Shown: piece by piece, positions 35,769 through 45,776 of the stretch
Position numbering within the stretch: the stretch's first letter is position 1
Layout of the letters: the number at the start of each line of letters is the position of its first letter
Assembly: GCA_900316675.1 (NCBI GenBank)
Contig: ONDR01000008.1
Span: 1-64,000 of the forward strand
Reading direction: 5' to 3'
Source of the DNA: an uncultured Bacteroidales bacterium
GTDB lineage: Bacteria; Bacteroidota; Bacteroidia; Bacteroidales; UBA932
Length of the DNA stretch: 64,000 nt
Notes under the pieces: generated by a model
Told to the model about the DNA's origin: nothing
The model's input: the letters and a program-made list of their open reading frames with translations, nothing else
The model's database searches: none
Position numbers and translations under genes: made by a program

Positions 35769-36962
35769 CTACAATGTCTTTTTTCTATATGTGTAAAGGG
35801 ACAGGAAAATTGCCAGGATGATGAAGGCGCTCAGATAGAGTCGTCCCGGCACCGATGCCCCTGCGTACAGGGTTCCAGGCTCTTTTGTGGCGATTTCCTG
35901 CATTTTGTTATCTGACGGCAGGCTGGCTGCGGACCATTTTTCCGCTATTAGTCCTTCGTCTAATAGAACCGCTCCTCCGTTGGACCGGTTAAATGTCATA
36001 AGTACTTTGTGGTCAGAGCAATACGCAACCATTAGCAGTTGCAGGCGCTCTTCGGTAGGCAGGGTTTCAAGCATCTGTTCCAATGTTTCAGGTGCCGATG
36101 CTGCCAGCAGTATGGGTCTTATTCCCTTGCCTGCGGCCGATTTTAGAAGATGTGCGGCCTCTGTCCAGTTTGTAGGCATCATCGCCTCTGCATCGTAAAC
36201 AGAGACGGCCATTACCTTGCCGCTTAGCAGCAGGCTGTCGCAGACGCTTCCGTCCGGTGCTGAAACTGGAATATAGTTGGTCGGGGTCTTCTGCGCCTCG
36301 ACTTCTCCGGCGCGGACAAAGGTCCATGTAGAGTCCGGAAGGGCGTCAAGGCTGAACTCTTTCTGCTCTCCGTCCTTCTTGTATATAAAGCCCGGCTCTG
36401 CGGCCTTGGCAGAGGGGAAAGGGCGTGTAGTATCGTACAGCCTGTCGCCTTCTACAAAGTCCGTGAAGTCCCACAGCGGCAGGAAGAAATTGCTGTAAAC
36501 ACCTATGCACAAGGTAATTGCACCAAGAACGCCAAAGACGCTCTTGAATACCGATGTCTTGGGTAGGGGAATGAAAGCCACTGCCACCAGACCGCACAGA
36601 ATAAGGTTTTTAATGAAAGTCTGGGCGTTGGTAAGGTGGATGGCTTCTCCAAAGCAGCCGCAATCCATCTGCGGGTTGGCAATGGTAAGGATAAGGGTAA
36701 TCACAGTGAAGAAGGCCATCATGCCAATGGCTGTCTTGGCTGCAAGGCGGCGTAAGGCCCCGCCAAGAAGTGCCAGGCCGGTAAGCGCTTCCAAGAGCGA
36801 AATGCCAAAGCCCAGCAGCTGTGATGTGCCGCTTATAAAACCAACATGGAAGAATTCCAGGTAACTGCGAACTATAAGGCTGGTGCCTACCGGGTCAATC
36901 AGCTTGAACAAGCCGGAGGCAAAGAAAACCAGACCAATTATTATAGTGCAGATACGTCTCAT
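35769..36962 (-). CDS. BT_3928-type membrane protein (DoxX/MauE-like plus thioredoxin-like domain)
   Basis: A membrane protein of 397 residues. The N-terminal ~150 residues have four helices with the DoxX/MauE pattern (GLVFFASGLFKLIDPVGT, and the conserved DCGCFG after the third helix). A periplasmic segment (about 175-370) has a thioredoxin-fold rhythm but no CxxC. One helix lies at the C-terminus. Homologues occur next to folP and tpiA-type genes in Bacteroidetes. A role in thiol or electron supply is possible but unproven. Confidence 0.75.
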   Translation of the reverse strand: MRRICTIIIGLVFFASGLFKLIDPVGTSLIVRSYLEFFHVGFISGTSQLLGFGISLLEALTGLALLGGALRRLAAKTAIGMMAFFTVITLILTIANPQMDCGCFGEAIHLTNAQTFIKNLILCGLVAVAFIPLPKTSVFKSVFGVLGAITLCIGVYSNFFLPLWDFTDFVEGDRLYDTTRPFPSAKAAEPGFIYKKDGEQKEFSLDALPDSTWTFVRAGEVEAQKTPTNYIPVSAPDGSVCDSLLLSGKVMAVSVYDAEAMMPTNWTEAAHLLKSAAGKGIRPILLAASAPETLEQMLETLPTEERLQLLMVAYCSDHKVLMTFNRSNGGAVLLDEGLIAEKWSAASLPSDNKMQEIATKEPGTLYAGASVPGRLYLSAFIILAIFLSLYTYRKKTL

Positions 36963-36965
36963 ATG

Positions 36966-37652
36966 CTATCTTCCGGAAAGTACAGGGTCAACTACAGCTT
37001 TGATTCGTTCGAAGATTACATCCTCCGGCGCCATGTTTCCCTGCTCGTCTGCGCAGTTGACGCGGATGAATTTGTCGTCAATGGCACATTGCTCCAGGTA
37101 AACGTCGCGCACGGCTTTCTGGAAGGCGATGCTGGACTCATGGATGTCCGATGCCCCTGAGAGGTAGTTCCTGTCGCTTCCGACGCGAGCTTCGTTAAGG
37201 CTCTTTTCTACAAAAGAGATAGGGACGTCCAGATAAAGGTTCAGATCCGGTACAGGGAGCTGGAAGTCACCGTATTCGGTGTTGAATATCCAGTCCCGCA
37301 GCGCCCGTTTCCGGGATGCATCGGCAACCTTGGCACACTGGTAAGCGATGTTGGAATATACATATCTGTCCAGAAGCACGGGGATGCCGGCGGCAATCTT
37401 TTCCTTCATCAGCGGGCCTGCGCCATGCCTATCCTCTGCGTAAAGCAGGGCTACCAACTGCGGATGAACCTGCTCGTTGGAGCCGAAGTCTCCCCGCAGG
37501 AAGCGGCTGATAAGGTCTCCGTAAACCGGAGCGTCGTAGCGCGGGAAGTGAATGTATTCAATCTGCCCGCAACGCTCCGTCAGATACTCGCGCAGTTTCC
37601 TGACCTGGGTGGATTTTCCCGCCCCGTCCAGTCCTTCAATAACAAACAGCAT
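36966..37652 (-). CDS. tmk: Thymidylate kinase
   Basis: It phosphorylates dTMP to dTDP. The P-loop is FVIEGLDGAGKSTQVRKL (about 3-20), the DRY motif is LLDRYVYSNIAYQ, and the LID has DLNLYLDVP. The enzyme is 228 residues, slightly long. It lies 1 bp after infB on the same transcript. Confidence 0.95.
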   Translation of the reverse strand: MLFVIEGLDGAGKSTQVRKLREYLTERCGQIEYIHFPRYDAPVYGDLISRFLRGDFGSNEQVHPQLVALLYAEDRHGAGPLMKEKIAAGIPVLLDRYVYSNIAYQCAKVADASRKRALRDWIFNTEYGDFQLPVPDLNLYLDVPISFVEKSLNEARVGSDRNYLSGASDIHESSIAFQKAVRDVYLEQCAIDDKFIRVNCADEQGNMAPEDVIFERIKAVVDPVLSGR

Positions 37653-37653
37653 C

Positions 37654-40425
37654 TTAGAGTGTCCTCTTGATTTCTACTATCTGGAAGGCCTCGATTACGT
37701 CGCCCTCCTTGATATCGTTGTAGTTTTCTATGCCGATACCGCACTCCATGCCGGCGGGAACCTCCTTGGCATCGTCTTTACCGCGGCGCAGTGAAGCAAG
37801 CTCTCCGGTGTAAACCACAATGCCGTCGCGGATAAGGCGGACCTTGGTGTTCTTGGTCATCTTGCCTTCCTTTACAAGGGAACCGGCAATTGTACCAATC
37901 TTAGGTATCTTGAACGGCTGCTTAACAATAGCGGTAGCAGTAACTTCTTCTTTCTTCTCCGGCTCAAGCATACCCTCGATACCGTCCTTGACTTCCTCTA
38001 TTGCATCGTAAATAACTGAGTACAAGCGAATTTCGATACCCTCTTTCTCTGCCATGTTGCGGGCATCGGAGGAAGGACGAACCTGGAAGCCGATGATAAT
38101 TGCATCGGATGCGGTGGCCAGCATGATATCGGATTCTGAAATGGCACCCACAGCCTTGTGGATAACATTTACGTGGATCTCCTCTGTTGAGAGCTTGATC
38201 AGGGAGTCTGACAGAGCCTCTACTGAACCGTCCACATCACCCTTGACAATGACGTTAAGCTCCTTGAAGTTGCCAATTGCAATACGACGTCCAATCTCTT
38301 CCAATGTCATATGCTTCTGGGTCTTGATGCCCTGGATGCGGATGAGCTGCTCGCGCTTGTTGGCAATTGCCTTAGCCTCTTTCTCGTCTGTCATCACGTT
38401 GAACTTCTCACCTGCTGAAGGTGCGCCGTTAAGACCAAGTATGGAAACAGGGGTGGAAGGACCGGCCTCTGATACCATCTGTCCACGTTCGTTCAGCATG
38501 GCCTTGATTCGGCCGTAGTAGCAACCGCTGATCACCATGTCGCCCTTGCGAAGGGTTCCGTTCTGGACGAGCACTGTTGCAAGATAGCCGCGGCCCTTGT
38601 CCAGTGAAGATTCTATCACAGCACCTACGGCAAGCTTGTTGGGGTTGGCCTTCAGATCCATCATATCAGTCTCCAGCAGAACCTTGTCAAGCAGTTTGTC
38701 TACGTTGATGCCCTGCTTTGCGGAAATCTCCTGGCACTGATACTTACCGCCCCAGGCCTCTGTAAGGATGTTCATCTGGGACAGCTGCTGGTAAATCTTT
38801 TCAGGCTGGGCGCCCGGCTTATCTATCTTATTGATCGCGAATACCATAGGTACGCCTGCTGCCTGTGCGTGGTTGATGGCCTCTACGGTCTGCGGCATCA
38901 CTGCGTCATCTGCGGCGATGATGATGATGGCAAGGTCCGTGAGCTGTGCACCACGGGCACGCATTGCGGTGAAGGCCTCGTGGCCAGGGGTGTCCAGGAA
39001 GGTAATCCTGCGGCCTCCGGGAAGCTTCACATTGTATGCACCGATGTGCTGGGTAATACCACCGGCCTCGCCGGCAATTACGTTGGTCTTGCGAATATAG
39101 TCAAGCAGGGAAGTCTTACCATGGTCTACGTGACCCATAACGGTAATGATAGGAGGACGGGTCTCAAGGTTGCCGTCGTCCTGGGTTTCATCTTCCTGCT
39201 CAATTTCCTGGGTGAGTTCTGCGGTTACGAATTCCACCTTGTAACCGAACTCTTCTGCAACAAGTACAAGTGCCTCTGCATCAAGCCTCTGGTTAATTGA
39301 AACCATAAGACCAAGGTTGAAACATGCGGTGATAACCTTGTTTACAGGAGTGTTGTTCATAAGGGTGGCAAGGTCGTTTACGGTAACGAACTCGGTTACC
39401 TTCAGTACCTTCTTTTCTGCCTCTGCCTGCTCGAACTCTTCCTGCATCTTAAGGCTGGCTGCCTCTCGTTTCTCTTTGCGGTACTTGGCGCCGAAGTTGC
39501 TCTTCTTGCCCTCGTTCATCCTTGCGTAGGTCTCTTTAACCTGCTTCTGGATCTCTTTCTGCATTTCCTCGGCCTGAGCTTCGGTCATTGCGGGTTTGAA
39601 GCGCTCGCGGTTCTTCTTTTTGCCGCCGCCCTGCTCCTGCTTACCCTTTCCGGGCTGCTGCTGGGCCTGCTTCTGGCCATTCTGCTTGTCCTGTTTCTGC
39701 TTCTTGCGGTCTTCGCCTTCTACCTTGGTGACATCAACCTTCTGGCTGCCACCTTTGATGCGCTCGCGCTTTTTGGCCTTCTTAGGGTCGAACTGTGAAA
39801 GATCAACCTTACCAAGAACCTTGATGCCTCCGGTCTGATTGGCGGGAGCTGTCTCTTCAGGAGCGGCGGTTTGGGGTACCTCCTGTTCAACAAACTCTTC
39901 TTCCTCTTCTTCCTCCTCCTCTTCTTCCTCGGGTTCATCTTCCGGTTCGGGTTCAGGCTCTGCCACGGGCTCGGGTTCGGGCTCAGCTACGGGCTCCGGC
40001 TCCGGTTCAGCTACAGGCTCTGCCACGGGCTCGGGTTCGGGCTCTGCCACGGGTTCGGGCTCGGGTTCAGCAACAGGCTCCGGCTCGGGTTCGGCCACGG
40101 GCTCTGCAGGAACGTTTCCGGAAAGGCCGGTGTTCTTGATAATTGTCTCGCGTACAGGCTCTTCTTCGTCGAAGTCTTCCTCGTCTGAAGGCTTGCGGGT
40201 GTTTTTCTCGATGATTTCCTTCATCTTGATGTCAACCCTTTCTGCGTCCTGTTTTGCGCGCAAGTCATCTCCGAACTTCTTCTCCAGTGCGGGAAGGAAT
40301 TCGTCAGACACCTTTGCGTTTGGATTAAGGTCTACGTTGGCGCCCTTCTCGTTAAGGAAGTCCACCAGCGTCTGAAGACCAATGTTAAACTGTCTTGTGA
40401 GTTTGTTTAATCTTATTTCCGCCAT
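37654..40425 (-). CDS. infB: Translation initiation factor IF-2
   Basis: A GTPase of 923 residues that delivers initiator tRNA to the 30S subunit. The N-domain (1-50) is followed by a long low-complexity linker, the conserved N-G domain and G-domain ([28 protein letters not shown]), domain II and the C-terminal fMet-tRNA domain ([23 protein letters not shown]). The linker contains about ten PEPEPVA-type repeats and an acidic run (residues ~100-180), the variable part of the family. It follows nusA, as in the universal nusA-infB operon. Confidence 0.98.
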   Translation of the reverse strand: MAEIRLNKLTRQFNIGLQTLVDFLNEKGANVDLNPNAKVSDEFLPALEKKFGDDLRAKQDAERVDIKMKEIIEKNTRKPSDEEDFDEEEPVRETIIKNTGLSGNVPAEPVAEPEPEPVAEPEPEPVAEPEPEPVAEPVAEPEPEPVAEPEPEPVAEPEPEPEDEPEEEEEEEEEEEEFVEQEVPQTAAPEETAPANQTGGIKVLGKVDLSQFDPKKAKKRERIKGGSQKVDVTKVEGEDRKKQKQDKQNGQKQAQQQPGKGKQEQGGGKKKNRERFKPAMTEAQAEEMQKEIQKQVKETYARMNEGKKSNFGAKYRKEKREAASLKMQEEFEQAEAEKKVLKVTEFVTVNDLATLMNNTPVNKVITACFNLGLMVSINQRLDAEALVLVAEEFGYKVEFVTAELTQEIEQEDETQDDGNLETRPPIITVMGHVDHGKTSLLDYIRKTNVIAGEAGGITQHIGAYNVKLPGGRRITFLDTPGHEAFTAMRARGAQLTDLAIIIIAADDAVMPQTVEAINHAQAAGVPMVFAINKIDKPGAQPEKIYQQLSQMNILTEAWGGKYQCQEISAKQGINVDKLLDKVLLETDMMDLKANPNKLAVGAVIESSLDKGRGYLATVLVQNGTLRKGDMVISGCYYGRIKAMLNERGQMVSEAGPSTPVSILGLNGAPSAGEKFNVMTDEKEAKAIANKREQLIRIQGIKTQKHMTLEEIGRRIAIGNFKELNVIVKGDVDGSVEALSDSLIKLSTEEIHVNVIHKAVGAISESDIMLATASDAIIIGFQVRPSSDARNMAEKEGIEIRLYSVIYDAIEEVKDGIEGMLEPEKKEEVTATAIVKQPFKIPKIGTIAGSLVKEGKMTKNTKVRLIRDGIVVYTGELASLRRGKDDAKEVPAGMECGIGIENYNDIKEGDVIEAFQIVEIKRTL
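39888..40113 (-). repeat. EP/VA repeat and acidic run in the IF-2 linker
   Basis: Imperfect units of 18-24 bp on the minus strand encode AEPEPEPV repeats. They are followed by a run of more than ten glutamates. Such repeats change length by slippage; the antisense frame reads GSGSATG and is not a gene. Confidence 0.85.
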
Positions 40426-40462
40426 TTATTATACCCCTGTAAATTAATTGTTTAACTCTCTA

Positions 40463-41722
40463 TTATTCAAACTCTGAGCGAAGGATCTTGAATACTTCCT
40501 CTACGGTCTCGTCCTCAAGGTCTGCACGTTTTGCAACGTCCTCGGGAGTGAGAGCCAGAACGCTCTTTGCGGTGTCAAGACCGATGCTCTGGAGTTTCTC
40601 AATGATCCAGGCGTCAATCTCGTTGCTGAAGTCTGCAAGCAGAACGTCCTCTTCTTCTGAGCCGGCCTCGTCCTTGGGTGCTTCTCTCCAAACCTCAATC
40701 TCACGGCCTACCAGCATGCCTGCAAGCTTGATGTTGCAGCCACCCTTACCGATACCTTTCTTAACCTCGTCGGGGTGCATGTAAACCTTGATCTTGTCTT
40801 CGGGAGAGTTGCCCATATCGATGTTGGTAACCTTTGCAGGGCTAAGTGCGCGCTGGATAAGGAGCGGAACATTTGAGGTCCACTGCAGCACGTCGATATT
40901 CTCGTTACGAAGCTCTTTTACGATGCCGATGATGCGTGATCCCTTTACGCCGATGCAGGCTCCGATAGGGTCGATGCGGTCGTCGTAGGACTCTACGGCA
41001 ACCTTTGCACGCTCGCCGGGAACGCGTACCACCTTCTTGATGGTAATGAGGCCGTCATAGATTTCAGGAACCTCCTGCTCGAACAAACGGATAAGGAAGT
41101 CGTCTGAAGTCCTGGAAAGAACAATATAAGGAGTGGTGTTGTTCTTCATCTCTACGCTCTTGATGATAGCCTTTACGGTATCATTCTTCTTGAAGCGCTC
41201 TCCGGGAATCTGCTCTGCGCGGGGGAGACGGAGCTCGTTGCCATCCTCGTCAAGGATAAGAACTTCCTTAGACCAGGTCTGGTAGATTTCTCCGGTGAAG
41301 ATTTCACCTATCTTTTCGCTGTACTTGTTAAAGAGATTGGCTTTCTCTATATCCATAATCCTGCCCTGAAGGTTCTGGCGGATGTTAAGGATACCGCGGC
41401 GGCCAAAGTCCTTGAGCTCTACTTTACGGGTGAAGGTTTCACCAAGCTCATAATCGTCTTCTCCCATTGCCTTAAGGTCTTCAAGGGAGATCTGGGTTGC
41501 GGGATCTTCTACTTCTTCTACAACATCAAGGTTCTGATAGATTTCGCAGTCTCCTTTATCTACGTTGATGATGACGTCAAAGTTGTCTGCGCTGCCGAAG
41601 GTCTTTGCAATCTGGGTGATGAATACATCCTTGAGCACACCCATCATGACCGGACGGTCGATGTGTTTTTCGTCCTTGAAAATCGCGAACGCGGTTTTAA
41701 GATCCAGTTTTTCTTCTGCCAT
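40463..41722 (-). CDS. nusA: Transcription termination/antitermination factor NusA
   Basis: A 419-residue RNA-polymerase-binding protein. The order is N-terminal domain (1-130), S1 domain (GEIFTGEIYQTWSKEVLILDEDG), and two KH domains (PIGACIGVKGSRIIGIVKELRNE, and KKGIGKGGCNIKLAG). The Bacteroidetes form lacks the duplicated acidic repeats of E. coli. Spacing to infB is 37 bp. Confidence 0.97.
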   Translation of the reverse strand: MAEEKLDLKTAFAIFKDEKHIDRPVMMGVLKDVFITQIAKTFGSADNFDVIINVDKGDCEIYQNLDVVEEVEDPATQISLEDLKAMGEDDYELGETFTRKVELKDFGRRGILNIRQNLQGRIMDIEKANLFNKYSEKIGEIFTGEIYQTWSKEVLILDEDGNELRLPRAEQIPGERFKKNDTVKAIIKSVEMKNNTTPYIVLSRTSDDFLIRLFEQEVPEIYDGLITIKKVVRVPGERAKVAVESYDDRIDPIGACIGVKGSRIIGIVKELRNENIDVLQWTSNVPLLIQRALSPAKVTNIDMGNSPEDKIKVYMHPDEVKKGIGKGGCNIKLAGMLVGREIEVWREAPKDEAGSEEEDVLLADFSNEIDAWIIEKLQSIGLDTAKSVLALTPEDVAKRADLEDETVEEVFKILRSEFE

Positions 41723-41743
41723 TTTATTATGTGTTTTTAATTA

Positions 41744-42211
41744 TTAATCAATTGTGATATAATATGATACGCTGTTGACTTCTGAAAGGGGGAATTTCTC
41801 TGTGAGAACCTTTTCTTCTTTCTTTTTCTTGCCTTCTACGGCCACCTTCGCAGTGTGACTCAGGGTGACGGATTCTTCGTCAGCATCGGTCAGTTTTGCA
41901 AGGAACTTGCGGCCGCCCTTAAGGCGTGCCTCTACCAGGCTGCCGATGGCTTTGCGGTACTGCTGCAGAACCTTGAAAGGCCTGCCCAGGCCGGCTGATG
42001 CCACGGTCAGGGAGTAGTCCTCTGCGTCCTGATCCCAAAGTTCGTGGAAAGCTTTGTCAATTGCCACGCAGTCTTCCATCTGCACGGTGTCCTCCTTAGA
42101 TTCGATCTCGATTTCTACGTCGTTATCTGCAGAAACCGTAACGTCCACAAGGAAGCATCCGCAGGCTTCAACTGCGGGAACGATTTTTTCTTTAATCTCT
42201 TTAGAAGTCAT
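41744..42211 (-). CDS. rimP: Ribosome maturation factor RimP
   Basis: A 155-residue factor for 30S assembly. Start MTSKEIKEKIVPAVEACGCFLVDVTVS. The core ESKEDTVQMEDCVAIDKAFHELWDQDAEDYSLTVASAGLGRPFK has the family signature. The frame extends upstream through the promoter region and is not used. It is the first gene of rimP-nusA-infB. Confidence 0.95.
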   Translation of the reverse strand: MTSKEIKEKIVPAVEACGCFLVDVTVSADNDVEIEIESKEDTVQMEDCVAIDKAFHELWDQDAEDYSLTVASAGLGRPFKVLQQYRKAIGSLVEARLKGGRKFLAKLTDADEESVTLSHTAKVAVEGKKKKEEKVLTEKFPLSEVNSVSYYITID

Positions 42212-42270
42212 AACCAAATCAATAAAAAGAAGATAGGAACCCGTCCGGCTCCTATCTCTCTCTCGCGGTG

Positions 42271-42317
42271 CAAATATACGAACTTCTTTGTAAAATACAA
42301 AAAATAGGTTACTTTTG
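42271..42317. promoter_or_regulatory. Divergent promoters of rimP and lpxD
   Basis: Minus strand: TTTG (42301-42298), 19 bp, TATATTTG (42278-42271), for rimP. Plus strand: TTTG (42287-42290), 19 bp, TACTTTTG (42310-42317), for lpxD. Both match the Bacteroidetes consensus with ideal spacing, and they overlap, so the two directions may compete. Confidence 0.75.
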
Positions 42318-42350
42318 TAGTCTAAAATAGCTTGATATAAAAATCTGATA

Positions 42351-43337
42351 ATGGAATTTAAAGCAGAAAACCTGGCCAAATTGCTTCGTGGCACAGTAGA
42401 CGGGGACCCCAAGGTAACCGTAGACGGCTTTGCCAAAATAGAACATGGCAAACCCGGTAAGCTGTGCTTCTTCGCAAATCCGAAGTATGAGCAGTATGTT
42501 TATACCAGTAAGGCGTCAATCATACTGGTAAACAATGACTTCCAGCCAAAAGAGGCGGTTTCCGCCACAATGATAAGGGTAGAAAACGCCTATGCTGCTG
42601 TAGCTGAACTGCTCAAATATGCATCGGCACAGAAGAAAAGAAACCGCAGGCATCGTGCATTTACCGCAAGGTGGCACTTCTCTACCAAATTCGGCAAGAA
42701 GGTTTATCTTGGAGCAGGTTCATATGTAGGCCGCCGCACCGTTGTAGGCGACTTTACAAAGATCTACGAAAACGTTTACATCGGCGAGGACTGCACAATT
42801 GGCAGCAACTGCATATTCTATCCTGGCGTAGTTGTTTATCCGGGCATGAAGATTGGCAACAATGTCATTGTTCACGGCAATGCAGTAATCGGCTCCGACG
42901 GCTTCGGCAACGTGCCTCAGCCTGACGGCACCTGGGAAAAGATAGAGCATCTTGGCAACGTGGTGATTGGCAATAATGTAGAAATCGGTGCCGGTACTAC
43001 AATTGACAAGGCAGAGATGGAATCTACCATTATCTGCGACGGCGTCAAGATTGATAACCTTTGCCAGATTGCTCACAACGTAGTGGTAGGTGAGAATACG
43101 GTTATGGCTGCCCAGTGCGGTATAGCAGGTTCTGCAAAAATTGGCAAAAACTGCATCCTGGCCGGTCAGGTCGGCGTTGCAGGCCATATAGAGATTGCCG
43201 ACAACACTACAATCGGCGCCCAGGGTGGCGTAATCGGCAATATCAAGGAACCCGGCCAGACCCTTCTTGGTTCGCCGGTTATTCCTATCCGCAACTACAT
43301 GAAGAGTTACGCTGTTTTCAAACGCAACGGTCAATAG
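42351..43337 (+). CDS. lpxD: UDP-3-O-acylglucosamine N-acyltransferase
   Basis: The third step of lipid A synthesis. It has 328 residues. A uridine-binding N-terminal domain (1-100) precedes a left-handed β-helix of hexapeptide repeats ([34 protein letters not shown]…). The catalytic-His region [16 protein letters not shown] is present, as is the C-terminal helix extension. It is the first of lpxD-lpxC-lpxA. Confidence 0.97.
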   Translation: MEFKAENLAKLLRGTVDGDPKVTVDGFAKIEHGKPGKLCFFANPKYEQYVYTSKASIILVNNDFQPKEAVSATMIRVENAYAAVAELLKYASAQKKRNRRHRAFTARWHFSTKFGKKVYLGAGSYVGRRTVVGDFTKIYENVYIGEDCTIGSNCIFYPGVVVYPGMKIGNNVIVHGNAVIGSDGFGNVPQPDGTWEKIEHLGNVVIGNNVEIGAGTTIDKAEMESTIICDGVKIDNLCQIAHNVVVGENTVMAAQCGIAGSAKIGKNCILAGQVGVAGHIEIADNTTIGAQGGVIGNIKEPGQTLLGSPVIPIRNYMKSYAVFKRNGQ

Positions 43338-43393
43338 CATGTTTTTTGATATATTCAGTTTTGTTTATATCTTTGCATGCTAAACCAGTTGTA

Positions 43394-44296
43394 ATGAAAC
43401 AACATACTTTAAGGAATTCATATACTTTTACGGGAAAGTGCCTCCACACAGGGACGGTTTCCCGTATTGTTATTGCTCCCGCGCCCGCTAACAGCGGAAT
43501 CCGCTTTAAAAGGGCTTCTGACGGGGCAGAGATTCCCGCACTTGCCAGTTATGTAACATCAACCGCCCGCAGCACGACGCTGGGTAAGGACGGTTTTTCT
43601 GTCCAGACCGTAGAGCATGTTCTTTCCGCTCTGTTCGGCCTTGGCATTGATAACGCAACAATTGAGGTAGAGGGCGTAGAGATTCCCATTCTTGACGGAA
43701 GCGCCAATCCTTATGTCCAGGCAATAGGCTCCGATGGCCTTCAGGAACAGGATGCAGAGCGCAAATTCCTGGAGATTACAAAGGAGATTACGGTTACCAA
43801 CGACAAGGGTTCCTGGGTAAAGATCACTCCCGCAGACGAGCCTTCGTTCGATATTACCGTAGACTTCGGCTCAAGGGTCCTGGGCGTCCAGAAGGCTTCC
43901 TTCGACGGTACGGTCAATTACGCAAAAGAGATTGCACCCTGCCGTACCTTCGTATTCTTCCATGAGATAGAATTCCTCTTTGCCAACAACCTTATCAAGG
44001 GCGGGGACGTAGACAACGCAATAGTTATTGTAGAGCATCCGGTTACGGAGGCTCAGGTAGATGCCGTTGCGGCCAAGATGGGACGTACCGGCATGTCCGT
44101 TCGTCCGGACGGTTACCTTAGCAACCTTACCCTGCACTATCCCAACGAGTGCGGACGTCACAAACTTCTTGACCTTATTGGCGACCTGAGTCTTTCAGGC
44201 GGTCCCCTCAAGGCTAAGATTACCGCTTACAAGCCAGGCCACGGCATCAATACCCAGGCTGCGGCAGAGGTTCTTAAAAATTTGAAAATCAGTTAG
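43394..44296 (+). CDS. lpxC: UDP-3-O-acyl-N-acetylglucosamine deacetylase, stand-alone
   Basis: The zinc deacetylase committing UDP-GlcNAc to lipid A. 300 residues. It shows the start KQHTLRNSYTFTGKCLHTG, the zinc-site His in VQTVEHVLSALFGLGIDN, HKLLDLIGDL and GHGINTQAA. In most Bacteroidetes this gene is fused to FabZ (about 460 residues). Here it ends after the LpxC domain and lpxA starts 2 bp later. The start at 43394 follows the lpxD stop by 57 bp; a longer in-frame extension overlaps lpxD. Confidence 0.96.
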   Translation: MKQHTLRNSYTFTGKCLHTGTVSRIVIAPAPANSGIRFKRASDGAEIPALASYVTSTARSTTLGKDGFSVQTVEHVLSALFGLGIDNATIEVEGVEIPILDGSANPYVQAIGSDGLQEQDAERKFLEITKEITVTNDKGSWVKITPADEPSFDITVDFGSRVLGVQKASFDGTVNYAKEIAPCRTFVFFHEIEFLFANNLIKGGDVDNAIVIVEHPVTEAQVDAVAAKMGRTGMSVRPDGYLSNLTLHYPNECGRHKLLDLIGDLSLSGGPLKAKITAYKPGHGINTQAAAEVLKNLKIS

Positions 44297-44298
44297 TT

Positions 44299-45117
44299 AT
44301 GAATAAGATACATCCTATGGCATCCGTTAGCCCCAAGGCTATTCTGGGTGACAACGTAGAAATTGGTCCTTACGCATTCATTGACGACGACGTAAAAATT
44401 GGCGACGGCACCATTATCCATCCCCATGCTACTATATTCAAATATGTTACTATGGGTAAAAACTGCGAGGTTTTCCCGGGAGCAGTAGTAGGCGCCATCC
44501 CCCAGGACCTGAAGTTTGACGGAGAGGTTACCACCGTAGAGATTGGAGACCGCGTTACCATTCGTGAGTGCGCTACCGTAAACCGTGGTACCAAGGCTTC
44601 CGGCAAGGGTGTTACCCGTATCGGCGACGATACCCTGGTAATGTCTTATGCCCATGTGGCCCATGACTGCAACATCGGCAAGCATTGCATCCTTGTCAGC
44701 TATGTAGGTGTTGCTGGAGAGACTGACATCGACGACTGGGCTATTCTGGGCGGCAATACTATGGCTCACCAGTTTACAAAGATTGGCTGCCATGCCATGA
44801 TCGGCGGTTGCTCAAGGGTAATCAAGGATGTTCCTCCGTACGTTCTTTGCGGCCACGAGCCTATCAGCTATGTTGGCGTTAACATCGTGGGTCTGCGCAG
44901 GCGCGGCTTCTCTGCCGATGTTATTCGTACAATCAAAGATATTTACGAGACAATATATTATTCCGGCTACAACGTAGCAGACGGATGTGCACAGGTAGAA
45001 CAGAGCTTCCCTCCCAGTGAAGAAAGGGATAATATCCTTAGCTTCATCCGCGCTTCCAAGCGTGGTATCATCAGGGCAGGGGACAGCGTGGCCCGCGAGC
45101 GCGGCCCGGTAGAGTAG
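44299..45117 (+). CDS. lpxA: UDP-N-acetylglucosamine acyltransferase
   Basis: The first enzyme of lipid A synthesis, 272 residues. Left-handed β-helix repeats run from NKIHPMASVSPKAILGDNVEIG. The catalytic His lies in MSYAHVAHDCNIG. The C-terminal helical domain (about 190-270) is present. It is 2 bp after lpxC. Confidence 0.97.
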   Translation: MNKIHPMASVSPKAILGDNVEIGPYAFIDDDVKIGDGTIIHPHATIFKYVTMGKNCEVFPGAVVGAIPQDLKFDGEVTTVEIGDRVTIRECATVNRGTKASGKGVTRIGDDTLVMSYAHVAHDCNIGKHCILVSYVGVAGETDIDDWAILGGNTMAHQFTKIGCHAMIGGCSRVIKDVPPYVLCGHEPISYVGVNIVGLRRRGFSADVIRTIKDIYETIYYSGYNVADGCAQVEQSFPPSEERDNILSFIRASKRGIIRAGDSVARERGPVE

Positions 45118-45776
45118 TGCTGCTCTCCACTGCATTTTTTCCGCCTGTTTCGTGGTTTGCGGCGGCAGCTAAGGATTGGGGACGTGTAGTCGTCACCAAT
45201 CCTTCTTCCTTTTGTGACGTTTACCTTGAGGCGCACGAGAATTTCCAGAAGCAAAGTTACCGCAACCGCTGCATCATAGCATCTGCAAACGGCCCTGAGG
45301 CTATCTCTGTGCCTGTTCTCCACGATGGCGATATCTTCCATACTCCCATTACAGAGATTCGGGTGGATTATAAAGATCAGTGGGTTAAGAAGGCTTGGCG
45401 GGCCATCGAATCGGCCTACAGCACATCGGCCTACTTCGAGTACTACAAGGATGACATTTACGCCATCCTTTCTTCCGGAATCCCTACTCTCTGGGATCTA
45501 AATCTCCGTATCATCGAATTTTTCATTCAAAAGATCCGTCTGGGTATCCATATTGTCCCTACGGAGTCATATGCTTCTGCCGGCAATGCCCTTGATTATA
45601 GGAATGTGATACATCCCAAGAGGCAGAATACTATTCTGAAAGATTTGGATATGGAAAAGCCATACTTTCAGGTCTTTGCCGGAAAATATGGCTTCCAATC
45701 AGATTTATCTGTAATGGACCTCCTCTTTAACGAAGGCCCCCAGTCACTTCTTTACCTGGTTCCCTCTCTGGATTAG
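45117..45776 (+). CDS. WbqC-family protein
   Basis: A 219-residue WbqC-like protein. The family is often linked to O-antigen or surface-sugar genes, but its chemistry is unclear. It shows MLLSTAFFPPVSWFAAAAKDWGRVVV, HENFQKQSYRNRCIIASANGPEAISVPV and IHPK. The start is a GTG overlapping the lpxA stop codon by one base. Its 3' end overlaps the FadL-like gene by 4 bp. Confidence 0.85.
   Translation: MLLSTAFFPPVSWFAAAAKDWGRVVVTNPSSFCDVYLEAHENFQKQSYRNRCIIASANGPEAISVPVLHDGDIFHTPITEIRVDYKDQWVKKAWRAIESAYSTSAYFEYYKDDIYAILSSGIPTLWDLNLRIIEFFIQKIRLGIHIVPTESYASAGNALDYRNVIHPKRQNTILKDLDMEKPYFQVFAGKYGFQSDLSVMDLLFNEGPQSLLYLVPSLD

Noticed and set aside
39839..40375. Plus-strand frame with GSGSATG repeats (178 residues)
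   Set aside because: Antisense shadow of the infB linker repeats; no start signal and no family.
42212..42451. N-terminal extension of rimP
   Set aside because: Covers the divergent rimP/lpxD promoters and part of lpxD.
43115..43393. Upstream extension of lpxC
   Set aside because: Overlaps the lpxD coding region; the LpxC family starts at the ATG at 43394.
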